This document shows, one piece after another, positions 19,073 through 31,285 of a stretch of 64,000 nt of DNA (its first letter is position 1; every line of letters starts with the position of its first letter). The stretch is from Rhodospirillales bacterium 70-18. GTDB taxonomy: Bacteria > Pseudomonadota > Alphaproteobacteria > Acetobacterales > Acetobacteraceae. A program made the translations under genes and the position numbers. Under the pieces are notes generated by a model. That model ran no database searches. It was not told the DNA's origin and saw only the letters and a program-made list of their open reading frames with translations. The stretch is taken from NCBI GenBank assembly GCA_001899585.1, contig MKWE01000019.1, forward strand, positions 155,848 to 219,847, given 5' to 3'.

Positions 19073-19845
19073 TCCTGCTGCGCTCCACCCTGTTCAACCT
19101 GTGGTTCTACAGCGTGACCACCGGTTTCACGCTCGGCAGCCTGGTGCTGCGGCTGGCGGGTCCGCTCGCGCCGGCGGGCTGGCCGGAAGGGTTGGTGCGG
19201 CGCTGGGGGGCGACGGTTCTGGCCGGGCTGCGGCCGCTCTGCGGCATCCGCTACGAGGTCAGCGGCTGGGAGAACCTGCCGGCCGGGCCGTCGCTGGTGG
19301 TGTCGATGCACCAGTCGGCGTTCGACACGCTGGTGTGGCTGCTGCTGCTGCGCAACCCGGCCTATGTGCTGAAGCGGGAGCTGACGCGCATTCCGGTGTT
19401 CGGGCCGATGTGCGGGCTGGTCGGCATGATCGCGGTCGATCGCGGGGCCGGGCCGGCGGCGATCCGCGCGCTGCTGCGTGGCGGCGACCGGGCGGTGGCG
19501 CAGGGGCGGACCATCGTGATCTTCCCCGAAGGCACGCGGGTGCCGCCGAGGGTGCGGGCGACGCTGCATCCCGGCGTGGCGGCGCTGGCCAGCCGCACCC
19601 GGCTGCCGGTGGTGCCGGTGGCGACCGACTCGGGGCTGCACTGGGGGCGACGCGCCTTCCGCAAGTTTCCCGGCACCATCCATATCGTCATCCGCAAGCC
19701 GCTGCCGGCGGACCTGCCGCGCGGCGAGCTGATGGCGCGGCTGGGGGCGGAGTTCGCCGAGGGGTCCGCCGCGCTGGGGATGCCGTTGCCGGCCGGGCAT
19801 GTGGATAAGTCTGTGGGAACTGCGTCGGGCGGGTTGCCGGGTTGA
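19069..19845 (+). CDS. plsC: 1-acyl-sn-glycerol-3-phosphate acyltransferase
   Basis: Inner-membrane LPLAT-family acyltransferase that makes phosphatidic acid from lysophosphatidate. The catalytic H-x4-D is HQSAFD at about residues 81-86. The glycerol-phosphate motif FPEGTR lies at about 149-154, and the VPVATDSGLHW strand follows. 258 residues, with a hydrophobic N-terminal segment. Last gene of the ftsEX operon, overlapping ydcF by 4 bp. Confidence 0.92.
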   Translation: MILLRSTLFNLWFYSVTTGFTLGSLVLRLAGPLAPAGWPEGLVRRWGATVLAGLRPLCGIRYEVSGWENLPAGPSLVVSMHQSAFDTLVWLLLLRNPAYVLKRELTRIPVFGPMCGLVGMIAVDRGAGPAAIRALLRGGDRAVAQGRTIVIFPEGTRVPPRVRATLHPGVAALASRTRLPVVPVATDSGLHWGRRAFRKFPGTIHIVIRKPLPADLPRGELMARLGAEFAEGSAALGMPLPAGHVDKSVGTASGGLPG

Positions 19846-19934
19846 CGCAGGAATTAATTGGAATCCATTGAAATAATTTTGTTTATTTTGTCCATAGGCG
19901 GTACGGAGCGACGGGTTGGGAGATTGGGGATGAT
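19846..19934 (+). promoter_or_regulatory. AT-rich gap with a possible promoter
   Basis: The 89 bases between plsC and the next gene include about 45 bases (19850-19896) that are unusually AT-rich for this window. TTGAAA at 19868-19873 could be a -35 box, but the hexamer 17 bases downstream (TCCATA) is a poor -10. GGGGA at 19926-19930 is the likely ribosome site of the DUF2125 gene. Confidence 0.3.
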
Positions 19935-21029
19935 ATGTGGATGCGATGGTCCCGGGGTGGCGGGGCGGGGCCGGTGAGGCGGGGGCCGCGCCTGCTGCTG
20001 CTGGCGGTGCTGCTGCTGGTCGGCGGGCACGCGCTGCTGTGGCGCTGGGCCGAGCAGCAGATGGAGCACGGGCTGGCGGTGCAGGTGGCGCAATGGCGCT
20101 CGCGTGGCTGGACGGTCGCCGTCGGCACGCCGGCCTGGGGCGGCTGGCCGCTGCATGCCCGCCTGACCGTGCCCGACGTGGCGCTGTCGGGCAGCGGCGG
20201 GCCGCCGGGCGGGGTGGCGTGGACGGCGCAGCGCGTGGTGCTGGACGTGGCGCTGGTGCATCCGCGCACGCTGGTGGTGGATATCGCCGGCCGGCAAAGT
20301 CTGCGTCTGGGGCCGGGGCCGGCGCTGGCGTTCACTGCCGCCTCCGCCGAGGCGCGGGTGCCGCTGGTGCCCGGTGTGCCGCCGCACAGCATCGACCTGG
20401 TGGTGGCCGGCTGGCAGACCGAGCCGCCGGCGGCGCGGCTTACGGCGGCCCGCGTGAGCCTGCATCTGGAGGAACAGCCGGGCGCCGCGCAGGGCGAGCC
20501 AGCGGTCTCGGCGGTGCTGGATGCCGCGGACATCACGCTGCCGCCGGCCGGGGCGGGGCGGACCTGGGCGCTGGGCGAGCACATCGCCAGCGTGGCCGTC
20601 GAGGCGGCGCTGACCGGGCCGCTGTCGCGCCTGCCCGACCCGCAGGCGCGGGCGGAGGCGTGGCGGGATGCCGGTGGCACGGTGGCGGTGCGGCGGCTGG
20701 CGCTGCGCTGGGGCAAGCTGGACCTGGACGGCACCGCCACGCTGGCGCTGGACGAGGCGTTGCAGCCGATGGGTACCGCGACAGTGCGCATGTCCGGCCA
20801 GGCGGAGACGCTGGACGCGCTGGCCGGCGCGCATGTGCTGGCGCCGGCGGCGGCGCAGGCGGCCAAGGCGGTGCTGGCGCTGCTGGCCCGCACGCCGCCG
20901 GGCGGCGGCCGGCCGGAGGTGGCGGTGCCGCTGGCCTTGCAGGACCGGGTGCTGACGATGGGGCGCATACCGCTGCTGCGCCTGCCGCTGCTGCTGTGGC
21001 CGCAGCTGGTCTGGTCAACGGCCGGCTGA
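19935..21029 (+). CDS. DUF2125-type exported protein
   Basis: 364 residues with an N-terminal signal anchor (LLLLAVLLLVGGHALLWRW) and a long beta-rich periplasmic domain. The sequence VAQWRSRGWTVAVGTPAWGGWPLHARLTVPDVAL is characteristic of the alphaproteobacterial DUF2125 family, which resembles AsmA/DUF945-like long beta proteins. Function unknown, with an envelope role likely. ATG 19935 has GGGGA upstream, and ATG 19941 is an alternative. Confidence 0.72.
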   Translation: MWMRWSRGGGAGPVRRGPRLLLLAVLLLVGGHALLWRWAEQQMEHGLAVQVAQWRSRGWTVAVGTPAWGGWPLHARLTVPDVALSGSGGPPGGVAWTAQRVVLDVALVHPRTLVVDIAGRQSLRLGPGPALAFTAASAEARVPLVPGVPPHSIDLVVAGWQTEPPAARLTAARVSLHLEEQPGAAQGEPAVSAVLDAADITLPPAGAGRTWALGEHIASVAVEAALTGPLSRLPDPQARAEAWRDAGGTVAVRRLALRWGKLDLDGTATLALDEALQPMGTATVRMSGQAETLDALAGAHVLAPAAAQAAKAVLALLARTPPGGGRPEVAVPLALQDRVLTMGRIPLLRLPLLLWPQLVWSTAG

Positions 21030-21082
21030 GATGCTACAAAGCGTGTCATGACGATCCGGACCAACAGCACGCGAATTACCGG

Positions 21083-21104
21083 CCCGGCTGCCTGAGCAGC
21101 CGGG
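21083..21104 (+). terminator. Hairpin between DUF2125 and the ACT-like gene
   Basis: A perfect 9-bp stem (CCCGGCTGC/GCAGCCGGG) closes a four-base loop 54 bases after the DUF2125 stop. No T tract follows. It could instead be a leader structure of the next gene. Confidence 0.4.
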
Positions 21105-21151
21105 GCTGGCTTCTGCCTGTGCCGTTACCGTCTTTCCGGAGCGTATTCCCC

Positions 21152-21463
21152 ATGTCGTTCGATTCGGCTTCGTTGAAGCCGTGGGCCCTGGTGGGCCTGC
21201 ATGCCGCCGTCCGTTTCACCGTTACCGGCGATGCCTCGCCCGGCCTGCTGCCGCGGTTGCTGATGGCCTTCGCCAAGCGCGATCTGGTGCCGGATACGCT
21301 GGAGTTCCGCCGCACCGACGGCGCCGCCCGCATCGAGATCCACATGGCGGCGATGCCGGCCGAGATGGTGCATCTGGTGGAAGGCAACCTGCGCCAGGTG
21401 GTGGGCGTGGCGCAGGTGGCGCGCACCCAGGAGATCACCGGCTGCGTGCGCCGCGCGGCCTAG
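21152..21463 (+). CDS. Small ACT-like protein
   Basis: 103 residues. The pattern of FTVTGDASPGLLPRLLMAFAKRDLVPDTLEFRR, then IEIHMAAMPAEMVHLVEGNLRQVVGVAQV resembles the beta-alpha-beta-beta-alpha-beta layout of ACT domains such as the small subunit of acetolactate synthase. No large subunit is nearby, so I assign no pathway. It lies upstream of the atp operon on the same strand, separated by 161 bases. Confidence 0.6.
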   Translation: MSFDSASLKPWALVGLHAAVRFTVTGDASPGLLPRLLMAFAKRDLVPDTLEFRRTDGAARIEIHMAAMPAEMVHLVEGNLRQVVGVAQVARTQEITGCVRRAA

Positions 21464-21555
21464 CACGGCGCGCGATTCACGGCCGCGAAACGACGAGCCG
21501 GCGCGGATCGCCGCCCGCGCCGAGTTTTCCTTGGCCGTTTCTGCACCGCGCCGTG

Positions 21556-21584
21556 TTGCGCCTGTAAAAGACGCATGCTAGACG
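21556..21584 (+). promoter_or_regulatory. Possible atp operon promoter
   Basis: TTGCGC (21556-21561) and TAGACG (21579-21584) are separated by 17 bases and lie 41 bases before the atpH start. The match is moderate and comes from reading only. Confidence 0.35.
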
Positions 21585-21624
21585 CCGCTCCGCCGGTGAC
21601 GTGCCGGTCTTGTTCATCGGCCGC

Positions 21625-22236
21625 ATGCCCAGTCCCGGGGCGGCCCCAGAATGTGGAACCGCAGCTTTGGCGTCTGGCGGCAATACGATCTCAACCGGCG
21701 GCGGGCTGCCCGGGCGGTATGCCTCCGCACTGTATGCCCTTGCCGACGAGCAGAACATGCTCGACGCGGTGGTGGCGGAAATGGAATCGCTGGGCCGGCT
21801 GATCGACGAGAGCGCGGATATGCGCCGCCTGCTCGGCAGCCCGCTGGTGGACATCGCGACGGCGCTGAAGGCCGCCCGCGCGGTGTTGCAGGCGCAGGGC
21901 TTCGGCAAGACCGTCCAGGATTTCGTGGCCGTGGTGGTGACCAACCGCCGCATGGCCGCCCTGCGCAGCATCGTCGCCACCTTCGCCGCCCTGGTGGCCG
22001 AGAAGCGCGGCGTGGTGGTGGCGTATGTGGAAACCGCCCACCCGCTGACCGATGTGCAGGAGCAGCAGTTGCGCGCCCGGCTGATCGAGGCCGGGTACGG
22101 CAACGTCAATATCGTGAAGCAGGTCGATCCGACCCTGCTGGGCGGCCTGGTCGTGAAGATCGGCGCGCGCCTGTATGACACAAGCCTCAAGTCCCGGCTG
22201 CAGCGACTGCAGTACGCCATGAAGGGAGCTGCCTGA
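21625..22236 (+). CDS. atpH: ATP synthase F1 subunit delta
   Basis: Part of the stator stalk that connects F1 to F0. The N-terminal helical domain begins at [14 protein letters not shown], and the C-terminal signature [29 protein letters not shown] is diagnostic. The exact start is uncertain. ATG 21625 gives 203 residues with an unconserved N-terminus of about 27 residues. First gene of atpHAGDC. The stop is followed after one base by atpA. Confidence 0.93.
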   Translation: MPSPGAAPECGTAALASGGNTISTGGGLPGRYASALYALADEQNMLDAVVAEMESLGRLIDESADMRRLLGSPLVDIATALKAARAVLQAQGFGKTVQDFVAVVVTNRRMAALRSIVATFAALVAEKRGVVVAYVETAHPLTDVQEQQLRARLIEAGYGNVNIVKQVDPTLLGGLVVKIGARLYDTSLKSRLQRLQYAMKGAA

Positions 22237-22237
22237 T

Positions 22238-23767
<1,530 letters not shown>

Positions 23768-23802
23768 TCCATGTCGCCTGATTACCTGGCAGGTCGTTTG
23801 CA

Positions 23803-26158
<2,356 letters not shown>

Positions 26159-26185
26159 CCGTCCACACGCGTAAGGATCCACACC

Positions 26186-26593
26186 ATGCCGGTCGATCTT
26201 GAGATCGTCAGCCCCGAGAAGCTGCTGCTGTCCCGTCCGGTGGACATGGTGGTGATCCCGGCGGCCGAGGGCGAGATGGGCGTGCTGCCCGAGCATTCGC
26301 CGATGATCGTGCTGCTGCGGGGCGGCACGATCCGGCTGTATGAGAACGGCCAGGTGACCGAGCGGCTGTTCGTCTCCGGCGGCTTCGCCGAGGTGACGCC
26401 GCGGCGGGTGACCGTGCTGGCCAACGAGGCTACCCCGGTGGAGCAGGTCTCCCGCGCCGAGGGCGAACGCCGCATGGCTGCCGCCGAGGCGGAGTATGCC
26501 GCGGCGGACAAGATGGACGTGCCTGCGCTTGATGCGGCGATGGACCGTATCCAGGCGGCGCGCGCCATGGTCGAGGCGGCGCAGGCCGCCTGA
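26186..26593 (+). CDS. atpC: ATP synthase F1 subunit epsilon
   Basis: 135-residue regulatory subunit of the central stalk. The beta-sandwich opens with VDLEIVSPEKLLLSRPVDMVVIPAAEGEMGVLPEHSPMI. A C-terminal helical hairpin rich in Ala and Glu follows. Last gene of the F1 operon. F0 genes are not in the window, as is usual in Rhodospirillales where they form a separate locus. Confidence 0.96.
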   Translation: MPVDLEIVSPEKLLLSRPVDMVVIPAAEGEMGVLPEHSPMIVLLRGGTIRLYENGQVTERLFVSGGFAEVTPRRVTVLANEATPVEQVSRAEGERRMAAAEAEYAAADKMDVPALDAAMDRIQAARAMVEAAQAA

Positions 26594-26601
26594 TCTGGCC
26601 A

Positions 26602-26626
26602 AGGCTGGCCGCATGACGGCCAGCCT
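26602..26626 (+). terminator. Terminator hairpin after the atp operon
   Basis: A perfect 10-bp stem (AGGCTGGCCG/CGGCCAGCCT) with a five-base loop starts 8 bases after the atpC stop. It lacks a T run. Confidence 0.6.
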
Positions 26627-26758
26627 GCCCCGCACGTAACCCTTGCGTGCGAATCCGCCAGTAACGTCTTGTCATCCGCGCCGCATTGGCGAAGGTTCCA
26701 GATGGCCGCCGTCATGCGCGACGCCGGCCGGGAACGAGAGCAAAGGCGGACCGACAGC

Positions 26759-27586
26759 ATGAAGCACTGGCAACTCGCGGATATCGCTTGGGATCGCTTC
26801 GACGCCGCGCGGCTGGACCCGTCCATCATCCCGCTGGTCAAGGCCGCGGCTCTGGTTGAGCGCAACGGCATCGACTACGGCATCTACCTGAACAACGTCT
26901 TCCCCGACGACCCGGATTTCCGCCAGGCGGCGGATAACTGGAGCGTGGAGGAGGTGCAGCACGGCGATGCGCTGGGGCAATGGGCGATGCTGGCCGATCC
27001 GGGCTGGGATTTCGCCGCCGCCTTCGACCGCTTCCGCGCCGGCTACCAGATCAAGCTGGATGCCGCGACCTCCGTCCGCGGCTCGCGCACCGGCGAGCTG
27101 ATCGCCCGCTGCATGGTGGAGACCGGCACCTCCAGCTACTACACCGCGCTGGCCGAGGCGACCGAGGAGCCGGTCCTGAAAGACATCTGCCGCCTGGTTG
27201 CGGCCGATGAATTCCGCCATTTCAAGCTGTTTTACGACCATATGCGGCGCTATCTGGCGCGCGAGCACGTCTCGTTCCTCAAGCGCCTGCGCATCGCTGC
27301 CGGGCGGATCACCGAGAGCGAGGACGACGAACTGGCCTATGCCTACCACTGCGCCAACGAGCCGGAGTCGATGGGCTACGACCATGGACGCTGCATGGCG
27401 GCATATATGACGCGCGCGACGGGCGCCTACCGGTTCCATCATGTCGAGCGCGGCATGGGCATGGTTTTCAAGACGGTGGGGCTGAAGCCGCGCGGCCGGC
27501 TGTCGGACATGTCGGCCCGGCTGGCCTGGCGGCTGCTGCAATCCCGCCGCCGCCGCTACCAGGACCGGCTGCCGGCGGCGGCCTGA
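26759..27586 (+). CDS. Ferritin-like di-iron protein (acyl-ACP desaturase fold)
   Basis: 275 residues, mostly helical. Candidate iron ligands follow the class pattern E...EXXH...E...EXXH: Glu34 (LVERNG), EEVQH at 64-68, Glu121 (MVETGTSSYY) and DEFRH at 150-154. This matches type 2 acyl-ACP desaturases and the related ferritin-like proteins of unknown substrate found in alphaproteobacteria. The gene is monocistronic. Its neighbours give no clue to substrate. ATG 26759 starts right at the conserved HWQLADIAWDRFD. ATG 26702, with GAAGG six bases upstream, is a credible alternative. Confidence 0.78.
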   Translation: MKHWQLADIAWDRFDAARLDPSIIPLVKAAALVERNGIDYGIYLNNVFPDDPDFRQAADNWSVEEVQHGDALGQWAMLADPGWDFAAAFDRFRAGYQIKLDAATSVRGSRTGELIARCMVETGTSSYYTALAEATEEPVLKDICRLVAADEFRHFKLFYDHMRRYLAREHVSFLKRLRIAAGRITESEDDELAYAYHCANEPESMGYDHGRCMAAYMTRATGAYRFHHVERGMGMVFKTVGLKPRGRLSDMSARLAWRLLQSRRRRYQDRLPAAA

Positions 27587-27649
27587 CACCCCCTGGTCGT
27601 GCCCGCCCTCGGCTGCGTAGACTGCGGGCCGGCAGGGTGGGGAACGACG

Positions 27650-29371
27650 ATGGGACAGGACATTTCGCTGGTGATCCGTGGCGGCACGGTGATCGACGGC
27701 ACCGGCGCCCCCGGGTTCGAGGCCGATGTGGCGGTGGCCGGCGGGCGCATCGTCCAGGTGGGCGAGGTGAGCGCGCGTGGCGCCGAGGAGATCGACGCGC
27801 GAGGCCGCATCGTCACCCCCGGCTTCGTCGATATCCACACTCATTATGACGGTCAGGCGATCTGGGACTCGCATCTCGCCCCTTCGGCCTGGCACGGCGT
27901 CACCACCGCCGTCATGGGCAATTGCGGCGTCGGCTTCGCGCCGGTGCGCCCGGCCGACCGCGACCGGCTGATCGAACTGATGGAGGGGGTGGAAGACATC
28001 CCCGGCGCCGCGCTGCACGAGGGGCTGGACTGGCAGTGGGAGAGCTTCGGCGAATACCTCACCGCCCTGGAGCGCCGCCCCCGCGACATCGACATCTGCG
28101 CCCAGTTGCCACATGCGGCGCTGCGCGTCTATGTGATGGGTGAGCGCGCGACCCGGCTGGAGGCGGCCCGCCAGGACGACATCGCCCGTATGCGCGCCCT
28201 GGCCGAGGCGGCGATGCGCGCCGGCGCCTTCGGCTTCACCACGTCGCGCACCATCAGCCATCGCACCCTGGCCGGCGAGCACACCCCCACCCTGCGCGCC
28301 ACTGAGGCGGAACTGACCGGCATCGCGCTCGGCCTGCGCGACGCCGGCAGCGGCATGCTGGAACTGGTGTCGGACTGGAACACTCCCGACCCGGACAGCG
28401 AGTTCGCCATGGTCCGCCGGGTGGTGGAAGCCTCCGGCCGGCCGCTGGTGTTCTCGCTGAACCAGCGGCACGACCGCACGCAGGACTGGCTGACCCTGCT
28501 GGCGCTGTCCGACCAGGCGGCGGCAGACGGGCTGCCGATCCGCCCGGTGTTCCCGCCGCGCCCGATCGGCATTCTGCTTGGCCTGCAAGGCAGCCAGAAC
28601 CCCTTTTCCGGCACGCCAAGCTACAAGGCGATTGCCCATCTGCCGTTGCCCGCGCGGGTGGCGGCGATGCGCGACCCGGCGATGCGCGCGCGCATTCTCT
28701 CGGAAGACCCGTTCGCCGGCAGCAATTTCCCGCTGCTGCCGCGGCTGTCCTATGCCCGCATGTTCCCGTTCGGCGACCCGCCCGACTACGAGCCGACCGA
28801 GGATGCCTCCATCGCCGCGATGGCCGCGCGCGAGGGGCGAACGGCGCCGGACGTGGCCTATGACATGCTGCTGCGCGAAGAGGGGCGGGCCTTCATCTTC
28901 GCGCCCCTGGTCAATTACGCCGACTGCAACCTCGACCCCTGCCGTGAGATGCTGAGCCATCCCAACACCATCGTCGGCCTGGGCGATGGCGGCGCGCATG
29001 TGGGGTTCATCTCGGATGCCAGCTTCCCGACCTTCCTGCTGACCTATTGGGGCCGCGACCGCACCACCGGCCGCTTCCCGCTGGAGGAGCTGGTGCGCCG
29101 CCAGACCTCCGACACCGCCGGCGCAGTGGGGCTGCACGACCGCGGCGTGATCGCCCCGGGAAAGAAGGCCGACCTCAACGTGATCGACTTCGCCAGGCTG
29201 GCGCTGGGCCGGCCGGACATGGTGTTCGACCTGCCGGCCGGCGGGCGGCGGCTGCTGCAGCCGGCGCGCGGCTATGATGCCACCATCGTCGCGGGGCGGG
29301 TGACCTATCGCCACGGCGAGGCGACCGGGGCGCTGCCGGGCGTGCTGGTGCGCGGGCCACAGGCCGGGTAG
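27650..29371 (+). CDS. N-acyl-D-amino-acid deacylase family amidohydrolase
   Basis: Metal-dependent amidohydrolase of 573 residues, probably hydrolysing an N-acyl or cyclic amide bond. The first metal motif is FVDIHTHYDGQ, preceded by the beta-sandwich IRGGTVIDGTGAPGFEADVAV. VMGNCGVGFAP contains the family cysteine that bridges the metals in D-aminoacylases. The late Asp is in GLGDGGAHVGF. The C-terminus returns to the beta-sandwich (GVIAPGKKADLNVIDF). Substrate cannot be set from sequence. The stop codon lies in a hairpin shared with the convergent gene. Confidence 0.85.
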   Translation: MGQDISLVIRGGTVIDGTGAPGFEADVAVAGGRIVQVGEVSARGAEEIDARGRIVTPGFVDIHTHYDGQAIWDSHLAPSAWHGVTTAVMGNCGVGFAPVRPADRDRLIELMEGVEDIPGAALHEGLDWQWESFGEYLTALERRPRDIDICAQLPHAALRVYVMGERATRLEAARQDDIARMRALAEAAMRAGAFGFTTSRTISHRTLAGEHTPTLRATEAELTGIALGLRDAGSGMLELVSDWNTPDPDSEFAMVRRVVEASGRPLVFSLNQRHDRTQDWLTLLALSDQAAADGLPIRPVFPPRPIGILLGLQGSQNPFSGTPSYKAIAHLPLPARVAAMRDPAMRARILSEDPFAGSNFPLLPRLSYARMFPFGDPPDYEPTEDASIAAMAAREGRTAPDVAYDMLLREEGRAFIFAPLVNYADCNLDPCREMLSHPNTIVGLGDGGAHVGFISDASFPTFLLTYWGRDRTTGRFPLEELVRRQTSDTAGAVGLHDRGVIAPGKKADLNVIDFARLALGRPDMVFDLPAGGRRLLQPARGYDATIVAGRVTYRHGEATGALPGVLVRGPQAG

Positions 29372-29390
29372 CCGCGCCGGCTACCCGGCC
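29362..29390. terminator. Shared hairpin carrying both convergent stop codons
   Basis: A perfect 12-bp stem (GGCCGGGTAGCC/GGCTACCCGGCC) with a five-base loop. The amidohydrolase stop TAG (29369-29371) is in the left arm, and the Hint gene stop (TAG on the minus strand, 29381-29383) is in the right arm. It probably acts in both directions. No T run. Confidence 0.7.
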
Positions 29391-30373
29391 GGCGGCGCCT
29401 GCAACGTATCGAGCCCGGCTCGCAGAACGTCGCGCATCGCCGCCGTCTGGGCGGGCGAGGCGGGTTTCAGCGCCTCCAGGAGTTGCGCCGGCCCGCCGGC
29501 TTTGTCGAGCAGCACGGGCGAGCCGGGCAGGTCGAGGCCGTCATCGGCGCGGCGGACCTGCACCAGCAGGGTACGGTCGGCGGGCAGCGGCGGGTTCGGC
29601 TCGATATGGAACCCGCAGGCGCCATCGGCGATGCCGGCGCGCACCAAGTCGTTGCGGCGGAGCGAGGCCATCGCGCCGGTGAACACGCGGCCGTTCACCA
29701 GGATTTCCAGCGCCACCCGCATCAGCGGCCGCGCCTCGTCGATCGCCCAGCCATACAGCAGGCCGCGCTCAGCGCAATCGACGCGGCCCAGTAGCGGGCC
29801 GGGCAGGCACCCGCCGCGCGCATTGACCAGCTTGCGGGCGCGCACCGCGGCGGTACGCTGGTCGGGCGTGGCATGGTTGGGCAGCGCGAAGCCGGCCGGC
29901 AGGTCCTCGGCGATCAGCCCGGCGTCACCGTCCAACTCCACCTCGAACAACTCCAGGCGGTCGGTGCCGGAGTCGCGCAGGATCGTGTGGTCGTTCATCA
30001 GCAGCCGCGCCGACAGGGTGACCAAAGCCCTCGTGGGCAGCACAACCGCGAGTTCGGTCAGGGGCGCCACCACCAGGTCGCGCCGCGGCATCCCCTCGCC
30101 CAACGCGCCGGCGCGCACGCGGATCGGCCGCGCCTCCGGTTGCGCGGTCAGGTGCGCGGCGGTCAGCACGATGCGTCCCGTCCAGCGCACCCGCCGCGGC
30201 GTGCCGGTGGCGTCCAGAACCTCGTCCCCGATATCCAGCAGCTCGACATTGCGGCGGCCGGAGGCGGTGGCGACCATGGTGCCGGCGGCGAAACCCTGTC
30301 CGGCGGGCATTTCGTTCATGCGCATTCCGTTGTTCTGGGCATCAAGCCACCCGCCCTGCACCATGGCCGGCAC
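29381..30373 (-). CDS. Hint-like domain protein lacking the nucleophilic Cys
   Basis: 330 residues. Residues 26-160 follow the bacterial Hint_2 layout: GFAAGTMVATASG, NVELLDIGDEVLDATG, RVRWTGRI, RPIRVRAGALGEGMPRRDLVVAP and FEVELDGDAGLIAEDLPA. The Hint cysteine before F-x-x-G-T is Gly27 here, and the usual S-P-D-H-A histidine motif reads AP-L-T-E, so self-cleavage is unlikely. Residues 200-295 (GLLYGWAID, IADGACGFHIE, DGLDLPGSPV) resemble a beta-sandwich module seen beside glycosyltransferase domains in Acetobacteraceae. No signal peptide is obvious. Function unknown. Confidence 0.7.
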   Translation of the reverse strand: MPAMVQGGWLDAQNNGMRMNEMPAGQGFAAGTMVATASGRRNVELLDIGDEVLDATGTPRRVRWTGRIVLTAAHLTAQPEARPIRVRAGALGEGMPRRDLVVAPLTELAVVLPTRALVTLSARLLMNDHTILRDSGTDRLELFEVELDGDAGLIAEDLPAGFALPNHATPDQRTAAVRARKLVNARGGCLPGPLLGRVDCAERGLLYGWAIDEARPLMRVALEILVNGRVFTGAMASLRRNDLVRAGIADGACGFHIEPNPPLPADRTLLVQVRRADDGLDLPGSPVLLDKAGGPAQLLEALKPASPAQTAAMRDVLRAGLDTLQAPPAG

Positions 30374-30431
30374 TGCGGTGCAGCAATGGCGAAAGGATAG
30401 CCGTCGGGCCGGATCGCAGCAAGCGCGCGGC

Positions 30432-31262
30432 TTACCGCGTGCGCGCGGCGAGGTGGCGCAGATAGGCGATCACCGCGCCGATATCCTGGTCGCTCAGCGC
30501 GGCACGGTCGAAGCGCGGCATCTGCTGCGCCGGCCAGGTCCGCACGCTGGCGGGGTCGCGCAGCAGGGCGCGCAGCCCGGCCTCGGTGAAATACGCGGTC
30601 GCCGGCATCGGGCGCAGCAGGTCGGGCCCGACCGTGCCCTCGCCGGCGCCGGCGAGGCGATGGCAGGGCAGGCAGTTGGTGGCGAACAGCGCCTGGCCGC
30701 GCCGCGCCGGATCGTCCGGCGCCAGCGAGGCCGCCACCGCGATCGCCGGCCAGCGATGCGCCGGCGAATCCACCGCCGTCAGTTCCGCCAGCGCATAGGG
30801 CCATTGCTCGGCCGCCACCGGGCCGCGGGCCGGTGCCCGCCAGACCAGGTAGAACGGCCCGGCCGAGACGGGCTTGCCGGGCAGTTTCGGCCAGGGATGC
30901 GCCGGGTCCTCCACGGCGATCCACGCCTCGGCCGGTCCCTCGACCAGCGCGAGCGGCAGTTGCGAGACGAAGCCATCGGTGGCGCGGGCCTCCACCGTGT
31001 CGGCATCGCCCGGCGCCAGCCCGGCGAGCAGCGCGCGCAGCGGCACGGCGCGATAGGTCATCGGCCGTCCATAGGATGCGTCCCGCGGCAGCGTGATGCT
31101 GGCGGCGTCCGGCCGCGCCAGCAGGTCGGCGGCGGAGAACGACCGGGTCGTGCCGCCGGCGGTCAACCGCAACGCCGGCTCGGCCGCCAGCGCCGGCGCG
31201 AGGCTCGCCAGCAGCAATGCGGCCAGCGCGGCCAGCCATCCCCGGTTCCATCCGCCGTGCAT
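30432..31262 (-). CDS. Exported cytochrome c with molybdopterin-oxidoreductase-like N-terminal part
   Basis: 276 residues with a cleavable signal (LAALAALLLASLAPALAA). Residues about 30-165 (LRLTAGGTTRSFSAADLLARP, YGRPMTYRAVPLRALLAGL, ATDGFVSQLPLAL) resemble the fold of periplasmic sulfite-oxidase-like molybdopterin proteins, but I see no cofactor cysteine. Residues about 185-276 are a class I cytochrome c with CLPCH near 197-201 and a Met ligand candidate in AQQMPRF. It would be matured by the ccm system encoded earlier in the window. The physiological substrate is unknown. It lies 23 bp downstream of hemF on the same strand. Confidence 0.75.
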   Translation of the reverse strand: MHGGWNRGWLAALAALLLASLAPALAAEPALRLTAGGTTRSFSAADLLARPDAASITLPRDASYGRPMTYRAVPLRALLAGLAPGDADTVEARATDGFVSQLPLALVEGPAEAWIAVEDPAHPWPKLPGKPVSAGPFYLVWRAPARGPVAAEQWPYALAELTAVDSPAHRWPAIAVAASLAPDDPARRGQALFATNCLPCHRLAGAGEGTVGPDLLRPMPATAYFTEAGLRALLRDPASVRTWPAQQMPRFDRAALSDQDIGAVIAYLRHLAARTR

Positions 31263-31285
31263 GCGTCTCTCCCTCCTTGGGGCTG

